A DNA stretch of 64,000 bases from Anisus vortex (GCA_949126835.1 OX421506.1:26387801-26451800); one strand, 5' to 3'. Counted from the stretch's first letter, positions 10,104 through 22,149 are shown. The notes: generated by a model from the sequence alone, not told the origin. Program-made: numbers and translations.

Positions 10104-10448
10104 ATCTTAATAGGGGTCGAAGAACCATTTCATGGGGGTCGACTAAGACCACCCGAAAAATACATATTGTATCAGCCCACATGCAGATACATCCACATAC
10201 GAGCACAGAAAAAGTATAGGAAAAATTTTTAAAACGTGTTTTGAGCTTCGTGGTAATCTCAGAATTTTTTAATTTTAAAATCAGAAAGCACTTTATGGCG
10301 ATAAAGGCGAACTGCAGAAAATAACTTGCTTGGTTAACATCATTAATATCATTGAAATCTTGAATGGGTTAAATTGATCATTGCATAGGATCCTTATTTT
10401 CATTGTGCTGTATGTGGACCTTAAAGCGTTAGGTATATAATGGTTAGT

Positions 10449-10800
10449 CTGGCTTCTGTACCAATGAACCTCAGAGCTGGTGAATTGTGAAAACCACCGA
10501 TACGCTCCCATTAAGAGCACACCGGTGGGCTAACGCTTTGGTTGGGGTGAAAGGGGGGGGCAGCCCCTTTTGCGCGTCCGAGATTTCATTGAACAGGCGA
10601 TAGACACGGAGACTCGGTGGGGAGGAAGAAATGTTCGCAACAGCCCGTCTCGCAAAGCCCGGTGCACTGGGTGCCCAGGCCTACGCCCTATCTGCGTGCC
10701 CCCGGGTGGCTTGTCTCAGACAGGAACTTGGTGTGCCCCTTTGAACCACGCCTTTACACGTTACGCCCAGAACTTAAAAGTCGAAAGGCTAGTACGATAT
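10449..10800 (+). repeat. GC-rich dispersed repeat family Rg, copy 1
   Basis: It shares an ordered set of blocks with 20101-20560 and, on the minus strand, 49350-49771. The blocks are TTCTGTACC, CTCCCATTAAGAG, CACACCGGTGGGC, GCAACAGCCC, a GGTGCCC/GGTGGCT region and ACGCCTTTACA. A fragment is at 54746-54840. No protein family was recognised and its class is unknown. It might be a SINE or part of a larger element. Confidence 0.6.
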
Positions 10801-10923
10801 TTTAAAGATATGTAAGATATTCTTCGAAGGTTAAGGCTTAACCTGGAAAGCGTAGGCCTACTTATGTTTCAGTGTGTTAAGCGAAGAGTATGTATAAGCA
10901 TTAGGAGTCAACTTTAAGAAAGT

Positions 10924-11177
10924 TAAGTAACCCAATCGGGTCATATTGATCCATGGGGGTCGATAGAGCAGCGTTCGCCAGTATCATAGGCCACTGCATA
11001 TTAGAAGATTATGTGGCCATCACAACGCCCAGCCGCCTTTTACTTTGTTTAAGCTAATGTAAGCTACCCATCAAAGCTGTCTAAACTCAGGAACACCCTC
11101 ACAAGCCGAGAAGAAGTCCTAGCCTTTCACCAAGATTCGAACCCGGGACGTTCGGTACGCCAGCCGAACCCACTATA
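10924..11177 (-). mobile_element. SINE Sn1, near full-length, diverged
   Basis: On the minus strand it carries a B-box-like CGGGTTCGAATCTTGGTG, an AAGGCGGCTGGGCG block and a GATCAATATGACCCGATTGG tail. It is more diverged than the other copies. Confidence 0.7.
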
Positions 11178-11489
11178 CGTATATAAATATGAACGGCTGC
11201 TGCCAAGTGTGGTGAACATGATTCATTAGAAGTAGGTGTGAATTCCGTGTTTGGTGCCAAGTGAATTAGTGGATGGCTGGATGAATGGATGATTAGTAGC
11301 ATTTTCTGCTGTTTGGAGTGATATCTGAATAGGACGATATCTGAACGGTGGTGTACCATACCAATGCATGATGATTCAAACTTAGAGTAGGATTGGCATA
11401 TTGGTGGGGAAATGGGTTGTATCCATAGACAGAAAAGTCGATGAATAGAGCGATGGTTTAGTGGATAGTGGGTTCAATCTAGATTAATC

Positions 11490-11930
11490 TGTTTGGATAG
11501 TTGGATATGTGGATATCTGGTTATGTGTATATCTGGATATGTGGATATTTTTATATGTGGATATATTTATATGCGGATACCTAGATATGTGGATATCTGA
11601 ATATCTGGTTATGTGGATATCATTATATATGGATATCTTTATATGTGGACATTTTTATATGTGGATATCTAGATATGTGGATAAATGGATATATGGCATA
11701 TATGTGCATATCTGGGTATGTGAAAACATGGATATGTGGATATCTGAATATGTGTATATCTAGATTAGATATGTGGATATCTGGAAATGTGAATATCTGG
11801 AAATGTGGATATCTAAAAATGTGGATATCTGGAAATGTAGATATCTGGATATGTGAATATATGGATATCTGCATATGTGGATAGGTGGATATGTGGAATC
11901 TGGATTTGTGGATATGTTGATATCTACAAT
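11490..11930 (+). repeat. Degenerate GGATAT-type minisatellite
   Basis: About 440 bp of a ~12-bp theme (GGATATCTGGATATGT variants) with frequent point changes. Both strands stay open in places because the unit lacks stop codons in some frames; this is not coding. Confidence 0.85.
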
Positions 11931-12494
11931 TCTAGACTTAAGATAGTCTCTGTGATGTAAATATAAAAATATATCAAATAGATACTCTTGTTTTTATTTC
12001 TATTTAGTTTTCACTTAACTTCTTCCACTAAATGTGATAAATCGGGACATTATCGGGATAAATTATTATATAGTGTAATATAAAACTGTATCCTGTTTTG
12101 GGGGCCAAATCTAAGAAATTGTATGGCATAGAAGAGAGAGAGAGAGAGATGGACAAGATAGACAGACAGACACACATACACAAACACCCACAACTGAAGA
12201 AAGTCGGCCAAGGATTTTCTGTCTTGTCGGGAATTACTCGGGCCATTCTGTGTGTGTAACATGCCCGTCGTTTGATAGCGCTCGATGTTGTCGAGATGTT
12301 CCGTGGTGCAACGTTTCGTCTTGACACAGCGAGGGACGTTGGGAAAATTAGTTTCATTATTTAGACATTTACTTATTCAACTCCCAATACCGCCCCGCCT
12401 CACAATCCACTTTCCACATTCACGCAGAGTTTAAAGAAACAAAAACACAACAAACGATTCCTTAGCTATGATGGTTGAGTCATCTTCAGTGGTG
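11931..12494. other. Unassigned stretch
   Basis: A short GA run at about 12132-12149 and a CA-rich patch near 12165-12190. Nothing else recognised. Confidence 0.45.
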
Positions 12495-13335
12495 TATATA
12501 CTATGTGTGGTTGAATATGTATAGTTTTATGTGTGGTTGTATACTATCTGTGGTTGTACACGTACACTATCTGTGGTTGTAGGCCTACACTATATGTGGT
12601 TGCACACTATATATATAGTTGTATGTGTGGTTGTATACTATGTGTGGTTGCATACTATGTGTGGTAGCATACTATATATATATAGTTGTATGTGTGGTTG
12701 TATATTATGTGTGGTTGCATACTATATATATAGTTGTATGTGTGGTTGTATACTATGTGTGGTTGTATACTTTGTGTGGTTGCATACTATATATATAGTT
12801 GTATGTGTGGTTGTATACTATGTGTGGTTGTATACTATATATATAGTTGTATGTGTGGTTGTATACTATGTGTGGTTGTATACTTTGTGTGGTTGCATAC
12901 TATATATATAGTTGTATGTGTGGTTGTATACTATGTGTGGTTGCGTACTATATATATAGTTGTATGTGAGGTTGTATACTATGTGTGGTTGTATACTATA
13001 TATATAGTTGTATGTGTGGTTGTATACTATGTGTGGTTGTAAACTATGTGTGGTTGTATACTATATATATAGTTGTATGTGTGGTTGTATACTATATATA
13101 TAGTTGTATGTGTGGTTGTATACTATGTGTGGTTGTATACTATATATAAAGTTGTATGTGTGGTTGTATACTATGTGTGGTTGTATACTATGTGTGGTTG
13201 TATACTATATATAAAGTTGTATGTGTGGTTGTATACTATGTGTGGTTGTATACTATGTGTGGTTGTATACTATATATATAGTTGTATGTGTGGTTGTACA
13301 CTATATGTGGTTGTATACTATGTGTGGTTGCGTAT
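12495..13335 (+). repeat. TATGTGTGGTTG minisatellite, compound
   Basis: Two unit types alternate: a ~17-bp unit TATGTGTGGTTGTATAC and a longer unit that adds a TATATATATAGTTG segment. The order of short and long units is irregular, about 40 units in all. Open frames of 102-179 residues made of repeated VVVYYVWLYT words cross it and are repeat artefacts. Confidence 0.9.
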
Positions 13336-15006
13336 ATGTTTATTCGTCCAGTTCTATTTATCCACATTTTACTGTGCCGTAAAATATCATGGTTTTGTGT
13401 TCCTATTTACGCATAGATCTGTTCCTGGTGTGCATTTCATGAATTTAAGAAGTTTTATTTTCTTAAAGGTTGCAATTGTTTTCCTGATTTGTTCTTGCGA
13501 CTCATTGCATGTAGCACATTTATTACTAATTGCATTCGTATTAATACTTTATTACGTATGGAATAATGGTTATCACTACGATTCATTGTCCAAGTTTTGT
13601 CTTACTTTATAAATATCGATCTAGATATTTTAAAAAGTTTTTTTTTTTTTTTTTTTTAAATAATAAACTTAGTTTTTTAAATTGTCAATTTAATAAAATA
13701 AGTAAAACGTTAATGATTTTGTAATTCAATAATCTGTAAGTCGTCAAAGACATTCTGTTCTATTGTAATATAGCTTTCTGATTAAATCTAGTAAGACTAT
13801 ACGTTTTTGTGTTAAATCATATTTCATGGATAGTTTGTTTGTACAACATATCAATGGAAACATTATTAATCTAATAATAATCATTTCATATTTACTGAAT
13901 TTCTCACAGAACTTTCAACGCATTAAAAAGCGCGTGCTAGACACAGATAACATTTAAACGCAGTAAACAGAAACAGTGGCAAAAATAATTCCAGTCTTTT
14001 ATTTATAAAAAAAATAAATTTAAATATATATAATAATAATATATATAAATGATATTCTTGTAAGTTAAAAAATCAACTACTGGTTCGTAGTTATTCATTT
14101 GTAACTGTTTGTTGGTTTTATAATATTAGTACTATTATTATTTGCGTTTTTTTTCTTTTTTTTTTTTTTTTTTTTAGTCAATATTTAGCAAGTGCATTGG
14201 AAAAAAAAGGGAAATTACTCAAGTTTCTTTCTTCCTGATCAAAAAATTGTAATGCTAAAATTTGGTGAAATGTAGATAAGCTGTTATTATTATTATTATT
14301 ATTATTATATCTTTGTTGTTGCTTATAATTTCTTATTGGGGTATAGGTAGAAGTATTGGGTTGGTGAGGAATGGGAGGATTGGCGAGCAATGAAATTATT
14401 TTTTTTTCTTGAAACTTTTAGCAGTTTGTTTTTTTTTTAATTTGGGGGGGGGGGGGGGGGAGGGGGGGTTTAAGTATATTTTTATTACCATGGGATTGTG
14501 GGGGGGGGGGGGTTAGAAGGATCACTTGTGTGTGGATGTGAGTTTATCTATGGACTGTGTATGTTGTATGTGTGTGTGTGTTGTATGTGTGTGTACTTGT
14601 GAGTAAACACGCAATCGGAACTGCTCACGCGTCAGATAGTAAAAAGGCGTGTTAAGTAAACCTACGGAGATATCCGAGCTTTGTATACAGCCACCCCACT
14701 CGGCGCGACGCCTTTGAACACGGGAGGCTCATTTAACAGACGGGATCAGCCCCCTTACTCGGTGATGAAAAGTGTTGTTGTTTTTTTAATGATAAAACAA
14801 CAAAAACAAGCAAAAAAGTGTGGTGTATACGGGTGTACTTCGCCCCTTTCTCTATACGATGTACTCTTCCCATTTATACATGAAATAATAAGTTATTTGT
14901 TATATTTCGTTATTCACTTTTATGGTAAAGAGTTATGCAGATAGGGGACGCAGTACACGCTTTACACTAATGACTCTCTCACTCGCCCATATCAAAACCT
15001 TCGTAA
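13336..15006. other. Unassigned stretch, poly-T and poly-G rich
   Basis: AT-rich sequence with poly-T runs (about 13638-13657 and 14155-14175), an ATT microsatellite near 14284-14308, and poly-G runs at about 14443-14468 and 14500-14512. No gene or known element recognised. Confidence 0.5.
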
Positions 15007-15087
15007 TTAACCCTTCCCGTACCGACCTACTTCTATCTATGCTGCCTTCAGTTCCGCTATATACGCGCCCGGGACTGTAAGGGTTAA
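15007..15087. mobile_element. TTAA-bounded mini-MITE, copy 2
   Basis: An 81-bp unit from TTAA to TTAA with CCCTTCCCGTACC at one end and GGGACTGTAAGGG at the other. It is identical over its length to 41273-41353, although their flanks are unrelated. That identity argues for recent transposition or gene conversion. Confidence 0.65.
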
Positions 15088-15374
15088 TACGCAAATAAGT
15101 ACTTACGATGGTCTTGCCCCTGTCCATCGACTTGTAGTCCTGACTGATACGGTTTATGTAAGGGAGAGAAAGAAAAAAAAAGGGGGGGGGGAGACTTGGA
15201 GATTAGGTTGCGTCACATTAAAACAATGGAGTGAGCATGTATTCCTGCAGATATCTTTAATGGATTATCTGATTCGGGTAGTTATTTCTTAACTCCTTTG
15301 GTTTACGGATTTTACACAATTATTGTTTGTGGATCCAAAGTTCATGAAACGAAAGCTTTTAAATTGCACCCAGA

Positions 15375-15465
<91 letters not shown>

Positions 15466-15540
15466 CTCTTTCTCTCTCTCTCTCTTTCTCTCTTTATCTC
15501 TTTCTCTCTCTTTCTCTCTTTCTCTCTTTCTCTCTCTATC

Positions 15541-15581
<41 letters not shown>

Positions 15582-15667
15582 ATCTCTCTCTCTCTCTTCT
15601 CTCTCTTTCTCTCTTTCTCTCTTTCTCTCTTTCTCTCTTTCTCTCTCTCTCTCTTTCTCTCTCTATC

Positions 15668-15708
<41 letters not shown>

Positions 15709-15711
15709 ATC

Positions 15712-15742
<31 letters not shown>

Positions 15743-15792
15743 TTCTCTCTTCTCTCTCTTTCTCTCTTTCTCTCTTTCTCTCTTTCTCTCTT

Positions 15793-15859
<67 letters not shown>

Positions 15860-16280
15860 TTATTGCTTTATCTTGTGTTCTCTCTTTATTTCTCCATTGT
15901 ACTAAATCTGCCCCACCCTCCAACCCGACCCTGGTTTTTCGTTCCCTTTCTATTTTTTTTTACTTTCAGTGATATTTTCTTTCTTACATCATCTGTCTCT
16001 ATTCCTTTTCTCTCCTTCCTACTATAGCTTTCTCTTTCTCCTTCGTTGTATATTTCTCTCACTCTCTTTCTCCTTCGTTGTATATTTCTCTCACTCTCTT
16101 TGTCTCAATTTTACTATCTCATTTTTCCCCCGTCCTTTTAACTTTCTCTACATCTCTTTCTCTCGCTTTATCTATTCCCCCGCAGCCTTTTCTCTCTCTC
16201 TCTTTCTTACTTTCTCTGTTTCTCTCTCTCTCTCTCTTCCGCTCTCTCACTCTCTATCTCTCTCTCTCGCCTTCACTCTC
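15375..16280 (+). repeat. TC-rich simple repeat with TTTC phase
   Basis: From 15375 to about 15860 the sequence is almost only TCTCTC and CTTTCTC blocks with occasional TATC. It then becomes a looser pyrimidine-rich region to about 16280. Large Ser/Leu/Phe-rich frames on the plus strand and Arg/Glu-rich frames on the minus strand are artefacts. Confidence 0.9.
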
Positions 16281-16284
16281 GAAT

Positions 16285-17090
16285 GTAAAAGTTTTAAAGC
16301 TATGTTCTCTATGTGTATATGTACGGATCATACAAGCCTTGTACGCGAATAATATTGGTTTATCACAAAAGCGCATATAATCCTCCTCCCCCTCCCAGTT
16401 TGTAATAGTAGATAAGATAAGACCTTAATGGGGTGAAGGCCCCGGGGGGGAAGGGTGCTATTAAAATGTCAAGAACAAAACGAAAAATACCCCCCCCCCC
16501 CCCTCTATTCCCCTAAAAACATTTGTTAACATAAGCTTCAAATTCTTTAAACCTGAAGTACGAAACGCACTGTAAGCTTTTATATACATATACATTATTA
16601 GAGATGTGAGTGTTAAATGATTAGAAGAGAACTTGTGGCAGGGTTGTTGTTGAGTAACTGGTTAAGAAGTGAGGGAAATGTAAGTTAAATGGGGAGTATA
16701 CTGTAAAGGAAATGGAGGGAGGATGGCGGGGTTGAGGAGGGGGGGGCAATTGGGATCAGATCTTGTGCTGTATTGTTTATCAATTGTTCCGAAGGATCAA
16801 GTGTGTTATCCTACTGCGTATCTTAACTTCAAAGGAAGATTGGGAGCTTGCCGGTCAGCTGTTTCTCGCTATACACAGAAAAACGTCCTTATTGATGTTA
16901 GCCCGTGTTATAGCTGAGCACTAACAAACATGGAGGTGATGGGTAAACAAGGCATTACATCCTGCTCAACTGTAATGTTAATTCGTGTTTGAAACGTTAA
17001 CCCAGTGTGTTGTGGGGTAGATAAGATTACAATAGATAGTCAATTGAATTATAATAGATTGATAGATTTTGTAGTATATTTACACTAAAT
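16285..17090. other. Unassigned stretch
   Basis: Poly-C run near 16488-16502 and a G-rich patch at 16735-16746. No gene recognised. Confidence 0.45.
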
Positions 17091-17461
17091 AGGTTGGTAG
17101 AATAGCTGATAGATTGGCTGATAGATAGGTTGATAGGTAGGCTGATAGATTGGTTGATAGATTGGCTGAAAGATAGTTTGATAGATCGGTTGATGGAGAG
17201 TTTGATAGATAGGCTGATAGATTGGTTGATAGATGGGTTGATATAACGGTTGTTAGGCCTACATATGTTGATATATAGGCTGATATTTATAACGAGGAAG
17301 ATAGATAAATGAAATTAATTAGAGAGATAGATAAATTAGTCAATGGTCGATTGTATGGATCGATCGATTGATAAATGGATAGCTAGATGGAAGCTAGATG
17401 GAAGCTAGATATATAGATATAATAGATTGATATGATAGGTAGATAAATGAATGGGTGGCTG

Positions 17462-17504
<43 letters not shown>

Positions 17505-17520
17505 TGATGGATAAATAGGT
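17091..17520 (+). repeat. GATAGATTGGTTGATA-type and GATA repeats
   Basis: A degenerate ~12-bp repeat (GATAGATTGGCT and GATAGATTGGTT variants) runs to about 17290 and a clean (GATA)n at about 17463-17505. Confidence 0.8.
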
Positions 17521-17757
17521 TTAAAAAAATAGATTAAAGCTAACTACTCTATTTCGTATTAGGAGACCCTTTGAGTTTCACGCTAAGGATCTCGGTGTCA
17601 AACCTGATTTCATGAAGTTTTTTATCATCGGAGTCTTGGTTACAATCCCTGTACTGGCCACACAATCTCCTTTAATGCCATGAATCACATAATCTGGTGT
17701 TATTGGCTACATACATACTGCTGTACTTTAAGGAGAAGAGAATCCTCATCATTACAC

Positions 17758-18640
17758 TAGGGATGTTAAACGAAAACCGGAATACCGGTTTCCGGTTTTG
17801 AAACTGAAAAACGGTTTTGATTTTCAAAACCGGATTTCGGTTTGTTGGTTGGAAGGTTATCATTAGTAGCACACCTTTTTTTCGGTTCTGATGGGAAAAA
17901 AAAGTTGGATTCGCACAAAACAATACTTGAAATGCCTTGCTAACACTAATTAGTCTTAGATATTGTGTTTCTTTTGTCGCCAAATACCAAATATGGCTTG
18001 CGATAAAAACAACATCAAACCAACTGGTTACAGTTACAATTAACAGGAATTTTTTTTTACTTGTCGGCTCATACTCTTTGATGACGCTACACCATCGTCT
18101 CACGAGACGGACGGATGCCGACGACGACGACGGACTCTTTGATGTACGCAATGGAGAGACGAAAACTAGATTTGCCCTGCGACCCTGAACAATTCGGCTA
18201 GACACCGCGTCTGTGCATTATTATGCTGGCACTATTAAATAAATGCACATTATTTTCATTGGTGCCACGCGATCATTTTCATCAATACATTAATTACAAA
18301 TCTAAGTCAACGGTGTACACATTTTCTTTATCACCCTTGAATGCTCTGATTGGTTTTAATCAATTAGCCCAGATTTTATTTTTGTTCTAAAGAATGTTAT
18401 GGTAAAGTGTCCAAAATCATATTGTATTCACACAAATCAACCTCTTGAATGCCTTACAAACACTAGTTAAGTTTGATCTATTTTCAAATATTCCTACAAA
18501 GCTACGCACATTTGGCTTTTCCGGCTTGTGACTTGTGACGTTGCGCGGGGGGGGGGGGGGGGGGAACCGAAATCCGGTTTTAAACCGGTTTTATAGATCC
18601 GAAAACCGGTTTTGAAAATAAACCGGTTTTAACATCCCTA
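17758..18640. mobile_element. Non-autonomous hAT element with ACCGG ends
   Basis: This 883-bp element has ends TAGGGATGTTAAAC and, inverted on the right, TAGGGATGTTAAAACCGG. It is flanked by perfect 8-bp duplications CATTACAC at 17750-17757 and 18641-18648. Both subterminal regions carry many copies of CCGGTTTT / AAAACCGG in both directions, about ten in total, a pattern typical of transposase-binding sites. A 177-residue minus-strand frame crosses the left end and overlaps flanking DNA, so it is not accepted as a transposase. A poly-G run sits at 18547-18564. Confidence 0.8.
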
Positions 18641-18796
18641 CATTACACCCACGGTCACGTATACATCTGGTTACAGAGCAGGAGTCAACAATCATCTAGA
18701 CGGGTTTTGTAAAGTTTTTTGTTTCGAACATGTTAGTACAAGGAGCCAGAGAAGCTGTGTCCACAAATTTCTATTTTGTATAAATATTTTATATAA

Positions 18797-19057
18797 AGTA
18801 TCAAGTCGGATCAAATTAATCCGAAGGGCCTGGGAATTCATAGTTCACGCCACGGCATGCTCAGAGATTGTGTGGCCAGCACAATGCACAGCCGCCTTTC
18901 ACTTTTACCCCAACTAATGTCAGGTGCCCATCAGAGCTGAGTAGACTCAGGGACTCGGGTAAGTCCAGGGGGAAAATATACTAGCTTTCACCAGGATTCG
19001 AAACCAGGACCTTCTATATGCCAGTGGAACGCGCTGCCGCTCGACCATCGTGGCAAC
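18797..19057 (-). mobile_element. SINE Sn1, near full-length
   Basis: On the minus strand: a head with GATGGTCGAGCGGCAGCGCG (A-box-like, resembling tRNA-Ser/Leu), a B-box-like GGTTTCGAATCCTGGTG, a GGTAAAAGTGAAAGGCGGCT block and a GATTAATTTGATCC tail. It is one of the copies with a clear A-box region. Confidence 0.75.
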
Positions 19058-19754
19058 ATCCGTAGGTGCTAATTACACCACTGCATTGTTTGTACCAAAT
19101 CAAAGTAACACTACGCCTACAGCAAGTTAACTAGATAATTTACGGTTTCCCAATAAAAATGTTTTTTCATTTTTACATTTAACTGCTAAATGATTAACTT
19201 TGTGTGTGTGTGTAATAAGCACCATTTCAAATACTATATTGAATTTTGATGAATGGTTTAAAAAAAATGTTGCATTCTTGAAGATTTCTTTTCAACGCTT
19301 AGCGTGCTATCTAAAATTTCCCCGCGTGCCGATCTAGTAAAGAGCTCCGGGTGGTTTAGATACCTCGATAATACTAAACAAAGAACATTACATTCTCTTA
19401 ACCGTTTTCGTGGCCATCTTGCTATACGTTTTATCTCCTAATTAATAAACCCTTTGCTTTTTTTTTCTTTCTACATATATACATATTTTTGTGGCCGAAG
19501 AAGGGACGTTATCGCAGCAGACACCTGTCAGCGCGTGATTTACTTCCCTTGCTACGTCTGCCCACAGTCAGCCTTATCTTGCTCTATCGCCGGCAATCAT
19601 TATTTAATTGGAGCCCTTATACAGACGCTGAGCAATGACTTAAAGGGTTCTGATTCATGAGTCTTTTTTTTTTTTTTGCTTTTGGTTTGCCCAGTTTACT
19701 TTATGAAGTGGTTCTTACAATTTTCGAATCACTGTGGCCCTTGCCCGTGTGTAT
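19058..19754. other. Unassigned stretch
   Basis: A weak hAT-like remnant (TTAGCGTGCTAT ... CGCGTGCCGATC, about 19299-19335) resembles the small hAT MITE interior. Otherwise nothing recognised. Confidence 0.4.
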
Positions 19755-19975
19755 TGCCATTCCAAAGGTTCGAATCCGGGACACACCACCAGGTTTATAT
19801 TTTCCCTCCCGGTGCTGAAGAGTTGTCAACCAGTCTGCCCAGATATGGCCAACTGATATTAGTTGTGGTAAAACACAATTTTGCCCGCCACACAATCCCA
19901 TAGTATGCTCATTGCCACGGAAAACAGTGAACACTGCTTCACTGGCCTTGTAGAAGATATGGTCTTAAACGGATA
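19755..19975 (+). mobile_element. SINE Sn1, diverged variant
   Basis: It contains AGGTTCGAATCCGGGAC (B-box-like), CCACACAATCCCATAGTATG, GCCACGGAAAACAGTGAACA and CTGCTTCACTGGCC in the family order. The middle region differs from other copies, so it may be a subfamily. Confidence 0.65.
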
Positions 19976-20100
19976 GGCCTACTGCATTTGTCATCTTCTG
20001 CATAGATAATAATCTGCACATAAGGAGGATATGTAACATAATATCTGATAAGACTGAAATTACGATTAAGCTTAGGAAGCAACAATCGTCTGTATTGTAG

Positions 20101-20560
20101 GCACTTCTGTAACCATGGACCTCATAGCTGGTGAAGTGTGTAAACCACCAATACGCTCCCATTAAGAGTACACCGGTGGGCTAAAGCATTCGGGGGGGGG
20201 GGGAAGACTTCCCCTGGTTGCTCTTACGAGATTTCATCGCACTGCCGAGAGGCCCTCGCGAGACTCGGTGGGGGGGGGGGGGAGCAATGTGCGTAACAGC
20301 CCTTATCACCAAGCCTTTGCTGTCTGTATGTACAGGCCTATACTCTGGAATGTGTGCTATAGGGTGACAGTACAGGGGTACGAGCGAGCCACCACGTTAA
20401 TTATCCGGGGGGGGGGGGGGAATGGGAATGCGGAGACCTTACCCTTCGTTACGCGGCACGCCCTATCAGGGTGCCGCGGGGTGGCTAGTCTCTTGGTGTG
20501 CTTTTCCATTGATCAACGCCTTTACATGGTTACGTCCAGGACTTAACACCCGGATGGCTC
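20101..20560 (+). repeat. GC-rich dispersed repeat Rg, copy 2
   Basis: Starts ACTTCTGTAACCATGGACCT, then TACGCTCCCATTAAGAG, ACACCGGTGGGC, ACGAGCGAGCCACCACG and CGCGGCACGCCCTATC. It matches 10449-10800 in the first and last parts and 49350-49771 (minus) along its whole length. It contains poly-G runs near 20190-20201, 20269-20281 and 20409-20420. Confidence 0.6.
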
Positions 20561-20578
20561 GTTCTATTGCTTTTAGAC

Positions 20579-20841
20579 ATATATATATATATATATATAT
20601 AAAGCTATGTGTGTGTGTGTTCAACCAATCATATCAGTTAATTTAAAGTCACGTGACCTTATTGTCTCATATTATTCTTTTGCAATTTCACATCGAACAT
20701 GTGTCTTCGCTAGCTAAGTGGGTTACGTACCGGACTGCCATGCGGGCAGTTTTCGGTTCATTGTAGTTCATACAATTTTTATCTGCATCTTTTTCAGGCC
20801 TTGTTTATTTACTTCCAGACAACGGCTGGGAATTCAGCTTG
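20579..20841 (+). mobile_element. Helitron-like element H1, copy 1
   Basis: It shares a block starting GTGTGTGTGTTCAACCAATC and a following 100 bp with 56110-56595. Both then contain a tRNA-like module (here 20709-20766) and both end with a GC-rich inverted repeat plus GAATTCAGCTTGT. The hairpin here is eroded (AACGGCTGGG). The structure fits a Helitron-like 3' end, although the last bases are CTTG rather than CTRR. Confidence 0.5.
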
Positions 20842-22147
20842 TATTTTATATAAGATCTGTATATTATAAGATTATTCTAACGTACAAAGTTGTTTTGGTA
20901 GATCAAAGAGCCTTCTGTGAATATATAAAACTCATAACTTTTCTAATGGTGTGAGAACATCTCTAGGAACGCTTATTAACCGATCCTAGACTTGTCAAGC
21001 TTATCATGGGGGGCGGTGGTTTTGGGGTGGGGGCGGGCTGGGAGAAGGTGAGAGGGGAGTTGTAAACTATTAGATGGCACGCAGCTTATTTATGGCGCGC
21101 CATATTGTGCGCGTAACACCTCCATAATTCTTTAAACCTTCTATTCACGCCCTATTAAAATCCAATCTATATAACATAGCAAAACTTACAAACTCTACCT
21201 AAATACATCTCTATAGATTTTTAAAAAAATCAAAGTCTAAACCAATCACTGAATCTAAATCATAGATCTGTTTACACGTGACAAAATATCAGCACTTTAA
21301 CTTTAAGAAAATATGAAATTTCATTTCTGAAATAAGCAACGAGAACTTAGAAAAAGAGTCAAGATCTTTCAATTTTCCATACCACTATATCCAACCGAGC
21401 ATAACAGTATTAAATGACCCATAAATCTTTACCATTCATAGGCCAGTGCACTGCCATTTTCTTTAAATGGCCGTTATTGTAATAAATTATTATTATTATT
21501 GTTGTGATTGCTTTTTTTAATGTGAATATAAAAAGGTAAGGGTTATTTTTTTTTTCCAAAATGACCCTTTGTAGTCAGTTCAAGCGAAAATCATTATACG
21601 AGACAATTTGTCTTTCAATAAGAATTCCAGCCTCCTCCCCCTTTCTCTCCCCACCCCCTTCTCTTTTTTCTCCTTAATCCAGTACAGCGCCAATTTCCCA
21701 AGTCTGCTTCCCTAACTTGATCAATCAGGCTCAGCAAAATGGCTCCAAAACGCCATAAAAAGAAAATAAAAACAAAGAAATTTTGTTTAAAAATGAAAAG
21801 AACTAAAGAAAAAAATATGAAGCAAGTAAATTAACAATAGCAATAAAGCGTAGTTTGTTAAGTGCATTCAATGATGACATGTTTGTGTCGTTTCTTTTTG
21901 TTTTAAAATTCCAAGTTTTTAATATTATGTTTAATTTTTTTTATTTCGTTTCGTTTGTTTTCCCTACTCATTATTTTTTTGTAGCTATTTAATTTCCTGT
22001 AAAGGTTGTTTTTTTTTTTTTAACTTCTAATATAGTTTTATTTCATGGTATATTTAATAGAACGACAGTGGGCACCCACATGAATGGGACGCCCCTGATT
22101 ACAAGAATACCCCTATCAAAGGTCTTCGCCTTAATGATAATAAAAGG

Positions 22148-22149
<2 letters not shown>
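20842..22149. other. Unassigned stretch
   Basis: AT-rich with a G-rich patch at about 21007-21057 and an ATT microsatellite near 21488-21500. No gene recognised. Confidence 0.45.

Larger units (their letters stand above)
8461..10165 (+). mobile_element. SPIN-like hAT transposon, composite copy A
   Basis: The left terminus is CAGCGGTTCCCAACCTGTGG, followed by a GTCGTAACCACTTTGGGGG-like arm, nearly the same as the left arm at 24539. Downstream sequence (GTCAAATAGAG, GGCACCAAC, the nested element, TTATCTCCCTTGATTAGATT, ATCGGGCT) is collinear with copy B at 24539-25749. This pattern resembles the Charlie/Buster group of hAT transposons, especially SPIN-like elements. A second arm-like stretch (AGAACCATTTCATGGGGGTC) lies near 10125-10145. 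The right terminus was not found, so the right boundary is approximate. No transposase frame survives. It contains two nested elements (8697-8910 and about 8919-9122) and an expanded 33-bp minisatellite. Confidence 0.6.

Noticed and set aside
9542..10219. 225-codon open frame with an 11-residue repeat
   Set aside because: It is created by a 33-bp tandem repeat and both strands are open for the same reason; no flanking domain or codon bias supports a gene.
12531..13612. Long frames rich in VVVYYVWLYT words
   Set aside because: They follow the TATGTGTGGTTG minisatellite; composition reflects the repeat.
15298..16027. 224- and 234-codon Ser/Leu/Phe-rich frames
   Set aside because: They are translations of a TC-rich simple repeat in two phases.
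17672..18205. 177-codon minus-strand frame as a hAT transposase
   Set aside because: It crosses the element end into flanking DNA and shows no BED finger or hAT dimerisation motif.
18547..18564. Poly-G run as a functional regulatory site
   Set aside because: Similar runs occur throughout the window in unrelated contexts.
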